A stretch of DNA of 64,000 nt from Halocaridina rubra (GCA_037179515.1 JAXCGZ010020825.1:62001-126000); one strand, 5' to 3'. Counted from the stretch's first letter, positions 27,289 to 42,664 are shown. A program made the numbers and translations. The notes: generated from the letters alone by a model not told the origin.

Positions 27289-27516
27289 GATGTAACTAAT
27301 GATGATATTGCCTATGTGCATGATGATGAAAATGATGAGGAGGAGGATGAGGAGGAGGAGGATAAATTTGAATCCACTGAAGATATATTATGTGGGGAGG
27401 GGACGCATCTTCTCACAGATATTGAAAAAGCTGAAAATAAGATCCAAGAAAAAGTAGATACAGATGAGCTGGAAACTGGGGAAACAAATGAAAAGGCTGA
27501 GAAGGAAGTAGAATCA
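27289..27516 (+). CDS. cac: Cav2 candidate exon: acidic Glu/Asp-rich tail segment (76 codons)
   Basis: The acceptor aaaatattgcag is followed by 228 nt (76 codons, phase 0 to 0) and the donor gtaaga. It encodes DVTNDDIAYVHDDENDEEED, EEEEDKFESTEDILCGEG, then THLLTDIEKAENKIQEKV and further ETNEKAEKEVES. Phase matches the IQ exon before and the 34854 microexon after, so it can be a cassette. The first half is an acidic low-complexity run and the second half could form a charged helix or coiled coil. I know no vertebrate Cav2 counterpart at this place. The open frame, good splice sites and phase support a real exon; expression is unproven. Confidence 0.75.
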
Positions 27517-28266
27517 GTAAGACAACCGTATTATGCTATGTTGCAGTACACCATTACAGCTTCCTCTTTGTATGATTAGCTGGTACATTAACTATAAAAA
27601 TTATCAGCACCCTTAGATTGATGCATTCTGTCAGTATTTTCTTAAAGTAATTTTTATCCTCCATTCACATTATTTTGTAGCTATGACCAAATTTAGTACC
27701 ATATTACAGTACTATCAAGATAATTTGCTATTAATTTGACCTGTTGATTTTACGAAAAAACAAAGACTTTCCTTTTATAGCTGCCCCGTATTCTACTTGA
27801 AAAATACAGAACACTGTATGTGAAAACACTTTTTGTAATCACGTACTCCTGTATACAAAGTTGTTTCTGTTTATCCAACAGTAGTAATATTTATTGAGTC
27901 AGTAAAATCTGAATATTATGTTCAGTGTTGTAGTTGGAAGCAGTGTATCACCACTCACTCATAATTTACAATGTCGCTAGAGCACAAACATAATGTTGGT
28001 GCTTGATAGAGAGTATTAATGCATTTCTATCTCCTCAGATGTTTACAACTGGACTTTTTTTTTAATATTAGCAACAATAAAATTAAAAAGTGCCTTGTTC
28101 ATTTTGACATATGTCGATGGTAATATGAGCTAGTACAGTATATTGTTTCAATCATGCTTGCACCTGGTATCAACAGTATATGAATTTTTACATACTTTTT
28201 GGGGGGCTGATGCTTCGTATGTTATCATTGGAAATATAGAGCAATAATTTCAAAACCTTCTAGCAA

Positions 28267-29800
<1,534 letters not shown>

Positions 29801-29959
29801 GTTCTGGCTGGCTCTATCCTGCCAGAATACTGCCACATTTCTTGGCCACTAACAGGAAAAATACATTGGATGGGATTCCCCCTCACCCTACTCCACCCCA
29901 TTTAGTCGACTTTTACAACTCGCAGGGAACACGGAGGAAGTATTCTACCCCCTCAGAGG

Positions 29960-29961
<2 letters not shown>

Positions 29962-30053
<92 letters not shown>
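29962..30053. repeat. (AT)n microsatellite, about 92 bp
   Basis: Uninterrupted AT dinucleotides at the outer left end of the SINE foldback. Confidence 0.97.
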
Positions 30054-30056
<3 letters not shown>

Positions 30057-30300
30057 TAATATTTTACCCCGACCGGGACTCGAACCTAGAACACACAATT
30101 AATAGGCATCAAAAGCATGTTAACATATGTGAAAACATGAATCACATTTTACCCCGACAAGGACTCGAACCTAGGACACTTAATTGCTGTGCCTAGGTGC
30201 TACCAACTACACCACAAAAGGTCTAAAAGAGAAACCAACCTTGCAACTTAACTTCTATACTAGGAATGAACGCATTCTATCTGAATGCCTTTTGGTTCAT
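30054..30300 (-). repeat. tRNA-derived SINE, left arm of foldback
   Basis: On the minus strand, tggtgtagttggtagcacc (pol III A box) is followed about 30 bp later by ggttcgagtcc (B box, 30161-30171) and cggggtaaaat. A second partial B-box block (30077-30087) follows before the (AT)n. The whole block from 30118 is repeated in opposite orientation at about 30390-30560. Confidence 0.8.
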
Positions 30301-30389
30301 AATTGTTGATGCCTATTTAGATTGGGAATTGAATTAAATGTAAAAACGGAGCCACGAGTGAGGTTGGGAGAAACTGTAATATGTACAAA

Positions 30390-30568
30390 AAGGCATTCAA
30401 ATAGAGTGCCTTCATTCCTACTATAGCAGGTAAGCAGTAAGGTTGCTTTCTTTTTTAAACCTTCTTTGGTGTAGTTGATAGCACCTTAGCACAATAATTG
30501 TGTTTCCTAGGTTCGAGTCCTGTTCGGGGTAAAATATGATTCATGTTTTCACATATGTTATTGCGAAT
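30390..30568 (+). repeat. tRNA-derived SINE, right arm of foldback
   Basis: The A box tggtgtagttgatagcacc starts at 30467, the B box ggttcgagtcc is at 30510-30520, then cggggtaaaat and gttttcacatatgtta, followed by (AT)n from 30576. It is inverted relative to the left arm, with an estimated 80% match over about 180 bp. The tRNA body is too altered to be a functional tRNA. Confidence 0.8.
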
Positions 30569-30572
30569 ATTT

Positions 30573-30795
<223 letters not shown>

Positions 30796-32992
30796 AATGA
30801 ATCACTTCAAAACCAATTCAGCTTATGACCAGCCAGTCAGAACCGATCAGGATGCAAGTTGATGACTACACACATACACACACATCGTAAGCGCAGATTA
30901 TGTAATTACTCACACAGTTTGATGATACCAAAGAAAACTGTTTTTGCCTGATGAAAGGAAGTACTTTTTTATCGTAAGAATAGTTGGAATATTGCAGCTG
31001 GGCATTACTTAATAATGTATCAGTTTTACTTCGTATTAGATAACATGCATTGTATTTTTATAAATTATAAATGATTATTATGGTAATCGAATTCATTTTT
31101 ATGGTAATGGGGTTAAAACAATTTATTCTTGTTTTTTCTAAAAGCCGAAGGAATGAGTTATAAATCAGCAAAAGAAAGGGATTCCTAATCCCCTACTTTA
31201 ATTCTGTTCCAGACAAAAGTAGTAAATGGAGGAGTGCAGACCTAGTGGAATGGAATAAAGTCCTTTTGCCTTTTTTTTATAACAAATGTAGCAAACCTAC
31301 TGTTTTTAGCATGATATGGTATCATTATGAAAAATGAAAATTACATATGCTGTTGATATTTTATCATTTGGTGAGAGAATTCTTTCTTACATTCAGATGC
31401 TGCTTTAGTATTGAATAAAATCAGCTCCTGTTACCAGAAAATATTTTCAGAATCTAGTTAGATGATCCATCAATGGCATATATCCCCATACTCCCGCATT
31501 GTTGTCCACTTATGTTTTAATAATCTTAATATATTTGGTATGGAGACTCGGAACCAGCTGCACTCAAGTCACAGTCTTGTAATTTATATAAAATATCTTA
31601 CAACACTTGAACTTGTGTATTTTGTGTATCATGTTTTCACCCCAATAGTTTTGTATTATATGGATATTTGATTGAAAGTCTTGCTCTGTGGTAGATTATA
31701 TGGTTTTACTGTTGAATGCTAGGAAGTGTAGACAATGTTATGATGGGTCAAATTAGATGCTTTCAGAAAATATTACACACGTATATTGATATGAAAAATT
31801 AATTTCAAGTTCACAGGAGTGCTTGAGGGATGTTTTAATCACAGCCACACTTCTTTATTAACTGTAATCATTTTATTTGTCATCAATACTTTTATTACTT
31901 ATCATCAAATGAAAGCTGACGTTTTCAGTATTACAACGTCTTTTGTCAGCTGTGAAGATTGGTTGGCTGAAAGAATAGGTGCTTTAGAATATTATCTCTT
32001 GTCTGCAGAGCTCTTTTTGAGTATGTGTGCTACAATAGGGATAGTGTTGAAATTGCGCAAAGACGTTATCTATTGGGAAATATTTACTTAGAAAACGGCA
32101 CAATGTAATTTGTGGTCGTTTGTCTTTGTAAGGAGTATGGAACACATTAAGCAAGTATGCTGTTCTCAACTGGGATTTTTTTTTACGAAATCTGTACACA
32201 GAAGTACTGATATAACAATAAGATATGTTTTAAATAAGTATAACAGACTGATTTGTGAAGCAAATAGTGTTACATGGGTGCTACATGTTATGTATATAAG
32301 GTCACAATATGCAACTCCGTATTGCACACATGTAGTTACTATTACATAATTTATGTGAAGTGAGAAACTTCAGGGATGATTTTTAATGTAGATTACACTT
32401 TTCAGAAAATTGTGTTTATTATCAGTGTGATATCGATTTTTGAATAGGAGCTTTCAGTTTTAGATATAATGCTAATTTTCTAAATGTGCTGCCTTATTTC
32501 AGCAATAGAAAAGAAAATATGCTTTTTTATATAGAATTAGTAGTGTCATTATTATGCAGTATACACATTCAAATCACATTTCCTACTCCCTTTTCCTGTA
32601 CAATATAATAATTTTTGGATTGGGATTTATAAACATATTGCAGCACTGCCCCTCCCTTTTAGTGGTTAATAGCCTTAGATATTATGACGTTGTTTTTAAT
32701 GCACTATAGTGTTATGTTTTAAGATGATTATCTGTATTTAATGCCAATAGTATGCTTTTCATTTATCTTTTCTGACTATTGAAGGACTGTTAATGTGAGT
32801 CATTTGTGATAAATGAGAGTATATTGTTCATCTATAGTTTAGTTATATATGTAGGATGATATGATATGAAGAGTTCACATATATGTCACCCCATCTTTCT
32901 TTGCAGTGCTGAATTAGAGTAATTTTTTTCACGTACCCTATATTTTTGATTGACAGCAGCATATTTTTGACCAGTGAAGTGTATTGGTAATC

Positions 32993-33900
32993 TTATATTG
33001 GTATATTTGTGAAAAATGACATTTTAGGGATATGTGCTTCTGAATCGATTACAATGATTTCTTTCAAGCTGAGAGGTCTTAGAGGTTCTATAGGTCTTAA
33101 ACTTATTCCTCTGAAGTTGTTTATAAATTTTGCAATGCTGTGTCTAAGACATTCTCCAGTAGAAATGGGTTTTATCTTGTAATGGCACTTAAAGAAACTA
33201 GTTTCAGTGAAAAATAACTCCTGAAACTGTCTAGTGCATGCATAATGGTTATGAGAATGGGAGCTAAATGATATCATCTTATAAGCTGAGTAGACACATT
33301 ACATATGTACATCTTTGTGCAGAAGATTTTGCCTTGGGGTATAAAACAATAAAATCATGCAGGATGGTACTTTGCCTTTGCTAGTGGGTATGAAAACAAT
33401 AAGTTATAGTATCGAACATTTTCTTGTATTCAACTATTGTTGACGTAATAAATAATCTGTCGTGCCCCCCTATATTTCACACACCCAGCAGTCTTTAGGG
33501 GATTCATCACAGCAGCGACTCAAAGAGATCAGTGTTGAACTCAAGATCCTCCAATATATCTTGTAGATGTCTCGGAGGCTTGTCTTTTGATGACATTAAG
33601 TCGCAGATACTTGTATATAGCATAGAAAACCACATATCATCAGTTTCCAGAAGTTGCTACCCATACTCTAAACAGAGATTTAAAGATAATGTCAATCTGC
33701 CAGTTGGTACTGCTAATCTGCCATTACCAAAGTATGTTGTAATGGATTGTTTGAAGTTTAAATTCTTGACCATATTTACTTCACTTGGTGGTGTTGCCCC
33801 ATCATATACAATAGGGATTAGACTATCTTGTTTTGGACTGGATACTTTACTCAACATTGCTTTCCTTCTTGCAACTTCAGAGAGGATTGCCTTTGGTTTG
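32993..33900 (-). pseudogene. Unclassified decayed protein-coding relic
   Basis: On the minus strand, about 33857-33530 reads as one frame with a single stop: PKQDSLIPIVYDGATPPSE, KQSITTYFGNGRLAVPTGR, then TDDMWFSMLYTSICDLMSS and PPRHLQDILEDLEFNTDLF. A further open block at 33277-32993 contains PISTGECLRHSIAKFINNF and LRPLSLKEIIVIDSEAHIP. Amino acid composition is protein-like, but I do not recognise the family. It could be a transposon ORF or another inserted gene copy. Confidence 0.4.
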
Positions 33901-34853
33901 ACTCATGAACCTACAGTACTGAATAACAGAACTAGAAAAGGTAGCTCTTGTATGGGAAAATGGATTACATAAATAGGATTGCATTGATATGGCAGTTTTT
34001 TCTACGTGTCATTTGTCACAATACCAACAGAAGATTTTTGGGCGTATTAGTTGAGGCAGTTGTGTTTTCATTTCAAATACTTTCCTAGCATTTTGCATTA
34101 ACAGTTCTTGTATTTTTTAATATCTTTTATAATCTATTAGTACTGTAGTTACAAAATCACATAAGCAATCTTATCTGTTGTATTTATATTTAATATTGTG
34201 GCTGCAGCATCATATGAAATTATTATGAAATTTGAAACTTAATTTACTATATGTTACATCAGTTAAAATTTTTATGGATCATAATTAGTATCTTCAAAAT
34301 ATGATTAAAGCCTGCTATATAGAATAAAGTATTTATCGTAATACTAAGCAATATTTGTTATGGAGCTGATAGGAAAGTATGTGAGTTTAGCAACAACTGC
34401 CTACATAAAGTGAGTAGCAGTAGCAAAACCCTTCTAACATGGCCTCATTCAATTACCAGTAATAATTTTATACCTGGTTTATTTGGTAGTACTCAGTCGA
34501 CACTCCTATTGCCAATTCCGTAATGTATGTGATGACTGATAGGTAAATTGTCATTATTTTGCATTTAGATTTATAGAGGAAGTTTCTGTATGTATAAGTC
34601 ATCACTGCACCAGTGACATAAATGTCTTTTAATGATATGAAATTTTTATTTAAGCTCATTGAATAAGGAATCTAGTAATCATACTTATTCAGTACAATTA
34701 CAAGTACTTTGATATTAATGGTCGACTGTAGACACAATTTGTCACTAGATAAATACCTGGTAGTTATATTTGGCCCATGGTAGCTGTTTTGAGAGCATAC
34801 TTGGCGCCTTGTTGTAGTGAGTGACATACCTCGTTTCGCTGTTTTTATTGCAG

Positions 34854-34883
34854 GAAAGAGCCCCAGCCTCCCCGATAGAAGCG
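34854..34883 (+). CDS. cac: Cav2 candidate microexon (30 nt) in the C-terminal tail
   Basis: The acceptor gtttttattgcag is followed by 30 nt encoding ERAPASPIEA, then the donor gtagta. Phase 0 on both sides fits between the acidic exon and the 33-nt microexons. The residues (SP, basic/acidic mix) suit a disordered tail. The donor is not strong, and so small an exon cannot be proved without transcripts. Confidence 0.55.
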
Positions 34884-36923
34884 GTAGTATTTTGATATTA
34901 TCTCAATTTTCTTTTAATAATATCTATCATTTCAACTCTTTTTGCTCATGATTGTTTTACTTAAACTCACCAGTATGGCGTCATGCATATGGTGTACATA
35001 CATGGCAAGATGAGCAAGGAAAAAAAAAGACCAAGTACCTGAGTTACTAATGCAAAACTGTAGTTTATAAAATACTTTCTTGTTTTTATTTATCATAACT
35101 ATAATTTATGATATTTCGTAACTTTAAAAATTTGTACCTTACCAAAAGAAATTTATGAAAACTGTTTTTAAGGCAGTATTTAAAATGTTAATATATTGAC
35201 CGTCTTGCTATTCTCATGTACATTGATTTGCTTCCTATTGCATAAAACTGTGTGTCACTTCTATTATTACTACCCAAACATTATCAAGGAAGGTTAATTT
35301 ACTAAGTCTGCTCGTTTTATGATATATTCATCTAATTTCACAGATATATCATATATACGTTCCATCTAGTCTTTTATATATGAAATATGTTGCTTAACAG
35401 CAAGTAAATGGGTATATGAACTTTTTAAATATAAATAGGTTGAAGTTTGCAATTCATTTCGGTATCAAAATAATACCATCCATTTGTTAATATTTCAGCA
35501 TTAATAGTAAATTGTAATCTGTGCATATTTATTGTACGAATAAATGGAAGTATTATAGGTCACGTATGGAATTATAAAAGATATATTGTTGGAACTATTA
35601 TTGATATGTCATATTTTAACCCATTTCTCCTTGAATTGTCGTTGTTTCCTTGTTATCACATTATATATTATATTAATGCACCGATTACTTGTAAATATGT
35701 AGAGATAGCTCTTTATACATAATATTATTCAGAATGTTTAGAACAAAATTCCAAATAATACAGGGATAAATATCTTACTGTTGCATATAATGTCGTTAAC
35801 ATAAAATGCTATCGAAAAATCAGAAATGGGTTGAAGCGATCAGACTTAGTTGAAAGACAATTTTTCGTTTAAACACACACATACACACACACACTTGCTA
35901 TAAGGCTGTAAAGAACTGCTTAAGTTTTGAGATGTTGAAATGCTCCTTGAGGGTTCCATTATATGTCTGGGTGGCTCCTCTCTAATGGAGACTCAAAATG
36001 AGAAAGTTAAATCTGAGTGCGTTTGCTTTTGCCTTATAAACACCACAGATCATTTAAATCGGCTTTTGTCAAAAGATTAGCAATATTTATAAAAGAACTC
36101 CTTTTATGTGCACCTATACTTGTCTAGAGATAAATGAACTTTGAGTGTGAATATGGATGCGTGAATGCTTTAGTACAGGTAAGCATAATTTTTTAATCTA
36201 CTTCTCTTTGTTGAGATCACTTAGATAGGTTATAAAGATCTGTATATAATGATTTTAACAGCAAATTCATACTTCATGTGCATCTTGGCTTAAGAGCTTC
36301 AGTATAATGTAGCGCTCTAGTGCCTTACCAGAATTGTAAGGCTTAGATCACTAGTGTATAGGTAAAACAACCAGTGTTTTCAACGGACCCTTAGAAAATG
36401 ATTTTATGTACAACAGCACTCTTTATGTATTATTTGCATTGAGTATTTTTAAGTGATAGAGAATATGAGTACATATTTTTTAATCATAACAGCTTTAAAC
36501 TTTTGTCAGAAACTGCCAATATCCAATCAAGAAACTACTAATCAGTATTGTCACTCTCCAGTCTGCACAATTACCCCTATAGAATATTCCCTTGCATCTT
36601 CTGTCGCTATCTTTCATTTTTTTCCTTCACAGATGTCTTCCGTGTTTCATAAAGTGTTTTGATTATTACATTGGATTTCAACATCAAGGAACATAGTTTT
36701 TTACTTCTACCTCACAAAAAATTTTACTTTGTATTTTGATACAACTAAGTCATAGGCTCTTACGTTGTTTTTTTTACATGAAGCATTAATGCAGGTGATC
36801 ATATGTATTTATCTTTGATTTTCATTAGGTTACATTATGTCTTTTATCAAGTACTTTTTCGTTTTAAGTCTTTTCTTTAAATCTTGATTTGATTAGCTAC
36901 TTTAATTTTCATTGTCTTTTTAG
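34884..36923 (+). other. Intron, nothing recognised
   Basis: 2.0 kb, AT-rich, with a short (AC)n run at about 35873-35893. Confidence 0.6.
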
Positions 36924-36956
36924 GCTGAGAAAGTTGCTGATATTGTTGGTGAAGGG
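36924..36956 (+). CDS. cac: Cav2 candidate twin microexon 1 (33 nt)
   Basis: The acceptor gtctttttag is followed by 33 nt encoding AEKVADIVGEG, then the donor gttagt. Phase is 0 on both sides. It matches the exon at 38152-38184 at 24 of 33 bases by my count, and the flanking tctttttag and gttagtact are also shared. It would insert an 11-residue segment between the IQ domain and the Ser-rich tail. Confidence 0.65.
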
Positions 36957-38151
36957 GTTAGTACTTTCTATTCCAGTATTTTCTAAATATGAAAATACTT
37001 CCTTAAGAATTGCGGCATTTTATTCTCACACTGCTACTTTTTCATGTTTCCATTAAAAAATACCAACTTCTTATTTGTTTTTCTTCTTTTTTATAGCTAA
37101 AGGTTCAATGCTTTTTCCCACTGACCAGTACAATAGGGAGTACTTATATTATGATTTTCCCCTTTATTTGAAATTTTATTTCTTCCAGCTTTGTCCAAAA
37201 TATAGACTTTACAGTACTTTCAAATCTGGCACTAATTCATTAGCATATAAAAACTATTGGTCTTTCAGCAGTAACACATAATATCTTACTGTGCATTCTG
37301 ACAAAGCCGAAATTACAGCATCTGATAATCTGTCCATTGTCTTATTCTAAACGACTATTTCCTGAATTGACACATCACAATAGTCATAGGATACTCACAT
37401 GTATTTAACCTTTTTTACTGCTTTTCCAACACCAAATTACAAGGTGATTAGTATCTTATCCTTTAAAATTCTTATATATACCCAGTTTAAGTGTAATTTT
37501 CTTATTAACGTTTACAATGCTTAAAAGAACCCTCAATGCAAAGATTTATTCACTATTTTCCAATAACTGGTATCAATTCTACTCTCATGAATATTATTAT
37601 CATCTTACCCTTTAATATTCTTATATTCACCTAATTTAAGTGTAATTTTCTTATTAACCTTTACAATGCTTAAAGGAACCCTCACTGCATAGATTGATTC
37701 ACTATTTTCCAATAAGTGGTGTCAGTTCTACTCTCATGATTATTGTTCTTGTGCATCCTGTGACCTTTCACTGTTGTCCTCATGTTGTGTGCTTAACATC
37801 ACATGAAAGCAGTCTGTAGTTGACGATGGAGTTACTCGATATGTATTCTTCTCTGTTATTGACATCTCATCTCTTTAATGCAGTTAGTATTTATTTGAAA
37901 TGGATGTAATATATCAAGAGAAGCAGACTGCTTGTTGTGAGCCTGTGTTTGAGAAACCATATATAAGTGAAAATCATGGTATAGGTAAATCTTGGCTCTG
38001 ATACTTTCGTTTCTCCTGGAAGATGATATTTTCTAGTTTTCATGTATAGCTTGCATTATATTACTGATGAATGTAATACTAGCTTAAGTGTATTTTTCTT
38101 AATAACCCTTTCTGTATAGATCAGAATCAGCAGATCATATTATCTTTTTAG
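36957..38151 (+). other. Intron between twin microexons, with a 149-bp tandem duplication
   Basis: 1.2 kb. Two diverged direct repeats at about 37453-37601 and 37602-37748 share taagtgtaattttcttatta, tttacaatgcttaaa, gaaccctca and attcactattttccaataa. Confidence 0.75.
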
Positions 38152-38184
38152 GTCGGCAAACTTGCGGGTATTGTTGGAGATGGG
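38152..38184 (+). CDS. cac: Cav2 candidate twin microexon 2 (33 nt)
   Basis: The acceptor atctttttag is followed by 33 nt encoding VGKLAGIVGDG, then the donor gttagt. Phase is 0 on both sides. It is homologous to microexon 1, with K, A, IVG and the final G conserved, E/D exchanged and D replaced by G. Inclusion of either, both or neither keeps the frame. Confidence 0.65.
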
Positions 38185-40927
<2,743 letters not shown>

Positions 40928-41083
40928 AAGCCAAGTTTGTTTGCGCGGTTGATGGGCATAGCAGCTCCTGCAGCTCCAAGTAAAAGTACACACGCATCCA
41001 GAACCAGCTTGCCTCGTTCCATTGATGAGCACCAAGATTCCCAAGGTCATCCGAGTCGTCAGGGCAGCCTCTCCCAGTCCAAC
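40928..41083 (+). CDS. cac: Cav2 exon: Ser/Pro/Ala-rich C-terminal tail
   Basis: The acceptor gaaactacag is followed by 156 nt (52 codons, phase 0 to 0) and the donor gtaagg. It encodes KPSLFARLMGIAAPAAPSK, STHASRTSLPRSIDEHQD and SQGHPSRQGSLSQSN. The frame is open with codon use unlike the AT-rich flanks. PSLFARLMG is the only hydrophobic patch. RTSLPRS and RQGSLS are basophilic kinase-type sites by pattern only. The acceptor tract is weak; an upstream AG at about 40871 would extend the frame, so the start is less certain than the end. Confidence 0.82.
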
Positions 41084-41245
41084 GTAAGGTAGGGCGACGA
41101 CTAAGGATGTCCTCCCTCACTGTCATCAGTCACGGGCTGGTCTGAAGAGACATGATACCCATCTGCTCTGAACATCTAGTGGCTGATATGTCATGATAAT
41201 AATATACTCTATATGGACTATATAGATAAATATTTGTAAAACTAC

Positions 41246-41283
41246 CACCACAGTCTGTAATACTTGTCACAGAGACTGTGGTG
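41246..41283 (+). other. Perfect hairpin 1 in intron
   Basis: caccacagtct (41246-41256) pairs with agactgtggtg (41273-41283), an 11-bp perfect stem with a 16-nt loop. Confidence 0.85.
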
Positions 41284-41352
41284 TAATTTTGGTGCAATTA
41301 CTATTTTTAATGATTTCTCAAATATTTATAAAGATAAAACGTCAGTATTCAG

Positions 41353-41390
41353 CTTGCATAGATTGTGGTGGTTGTCGTAATCTATGCAAG
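41353..41390 (+). other. Perfect hairpin 2 in intron
   Basis: cttgcatagatt (41353-41364) pairs with aatctatgcaag (41379-41390), a 12-bp perfect stem with a 14-nt loop containing gtggtggt. Confidence 0.87.
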
Positions 41391-41487
41391 TGCTATACTC
41401 TTGTGTGATTATAAGTAGCAAATGAGCGTTACTTATTGATATAAACATTTAGACTGATCCCATTCTTCAATCTTCTTCGTTTTGCAG

Positions 41488-41605
41488 CATAGACAATGTA
41501 CTTGGTAGTGACAAAGGGTCAAAAAAGTCCCTGACGTTGTTGGGTGGAGGCGTTGGACCCAAGCGTGGCTCAGACCACGAAGGGTCTAGTGTGGCCAGTT
41601 GGCAG
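41488..41605 (+). CDS. cac: Cav2 candidate exon: Gly/Ser/Lys tail segment
   Basis: The acceptor cttcttcgttttgcag is followed by 118 nt and a weak donor, gtttgg. Only one frame is open. It needs two bases from the exon before, then reads IDNVLGSDKGSKKSLTLLGG, GVGPKRGSDHEG and SSVASWQ, ending in phase 0 to fit the 60544 exon. The previous exon (40928-41083) ends in phase 0, so a direct join would hit a stop. Either a small exon of 3n+2 nt is missing between them or this exon joins a different partner. Confidence 0.68.
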
Positions 41606-42479
41606 GTTTGGTGCTAGCTGTCCTCGCGATGCATGATGTTAAAAGTGTTTATTGCCGCATGGCTAATATCATCGGACTAGGGCACAATTCAATGCTAAAG
41701 TCATTTTTAATTTTGTTGATTGTTTATCTATCAATATTATATAACTTTGATGCACAAATTTAAGTGTTTGAGGTTTTTATGCTCTCACTCATTTTACATT
41801 ATAATGTTCAGTGGGAAAATAAACATGATTGATTTTGTTTTACTACATCTCTGGATTTGATCGCTGCTCCAAAAATTCAATGATACGCTACAGCACCAGT
41901 GGTATATTTGCATTTTCAAATGCCAATTCCCTTACCCAAGTCTAGCCCTCTAGACCCGTATACATATAAATACGTGATACCCAAGATCTATGCATGAAAA
42001 ATGTGATCAGAGGTGAAAAAAATATTTTTGTTCATTTATTTTCTATATACTTATCCTCCTCAAAATATTCATTATTTATATATTTGTAAAGGTATGGAAG
42101 GGCTCTTTCACATTAATTCTATGATACATATAGGATAACCTAAAATGTTTTTGTCGTTTGCAGATATTGCTATTAGTGACTGAGCAGATACCCTTATCAC
42201 TCTCATCTCCACTACCAACATCATCATCATCATCATTACTCACTTCCTCATCACAGTCCTCTCTTCGGGCATTTAATTTATCATCTTGAGTGAATTCTTC
42301 CATATGTGGCTCATAGTTTATGTCAACATCTACGTCATTATCTTCTTAGTCAACTTAGTATAAGGAAATATTACTGAGAGTAGCAACAGCTGCAGATTCT
42401 CATCAAGCCTGCTTTGTTTCCATCCCTATTTATTAAAGGTTGCCGGTTAAAGGTTGTCGGTGTTTCAGTTCCGATATCC

Positions 42480-42664
42480 ATCTGAGATGCTCCTCAGAAC
42501 GTCAGCCGGGGCAAGCCCCAACCCCCCACTGTGGTGCCCATCCACAGCAGTAACCTTCCCAGTAAACTGCTTAAACTCTCGGTCCTGAGCGGGAACCGAT
42601 CTGTTGACCTCGCGAATGCGAGGCCAGCGCGTTACCACTGTACTAGCCAGAAGGCTAGTACAGT
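42480..42664 (-). repeat. tRNA-derived SINE with inverted 5' tip
   Basis: The minus strand reads tggctagtacagtgg (A box), then taacgcgctggcctcgcatt and cgcgagg (an anticodon-arm-like stem), then ggttcccgctc (B box). It is GC-rich compared with its surroundings. The 5' tip is a perfect 12-bp hairpin (42637-42648 with 42653-42664, 4-nt loop). A full tRNA cloverleaf is not kept. Confidence 0.78.

Noticed and set aside
30467..30530. tRNA gene
   Set aside because: A and B boxes are present but the cloverleaf is not maintained and the block continues into a repeat tail, so it is a SINE, not a functional tRNA.
33491..33555. Exon-like plus-strand stretch after cacacacccag reading QSLGDSSQQRLKEIS
   Set aside because: It runs into a stop without a donor and is the reverse complement of the antisense relic at 33.5-33.9 kb.
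42076..42303. Minus-strand acidic open frame (EEFTQDDKLNARREDCDEE) with an Asp run
   Set aside because: The Asp run comes from a short tca/atg repeat; no start context, domain or splice logic, and it is antisense to the channel gene. It could be a transposon remnant, but I cannot support it.
42590..42660. tRNA gene on the minus strand
   Set aside because: Anticodon-arm-like palindrome and B box are present, but the acceptor stem and T arm do not close; the hairpin at the 5' tip also indicates a SINE.
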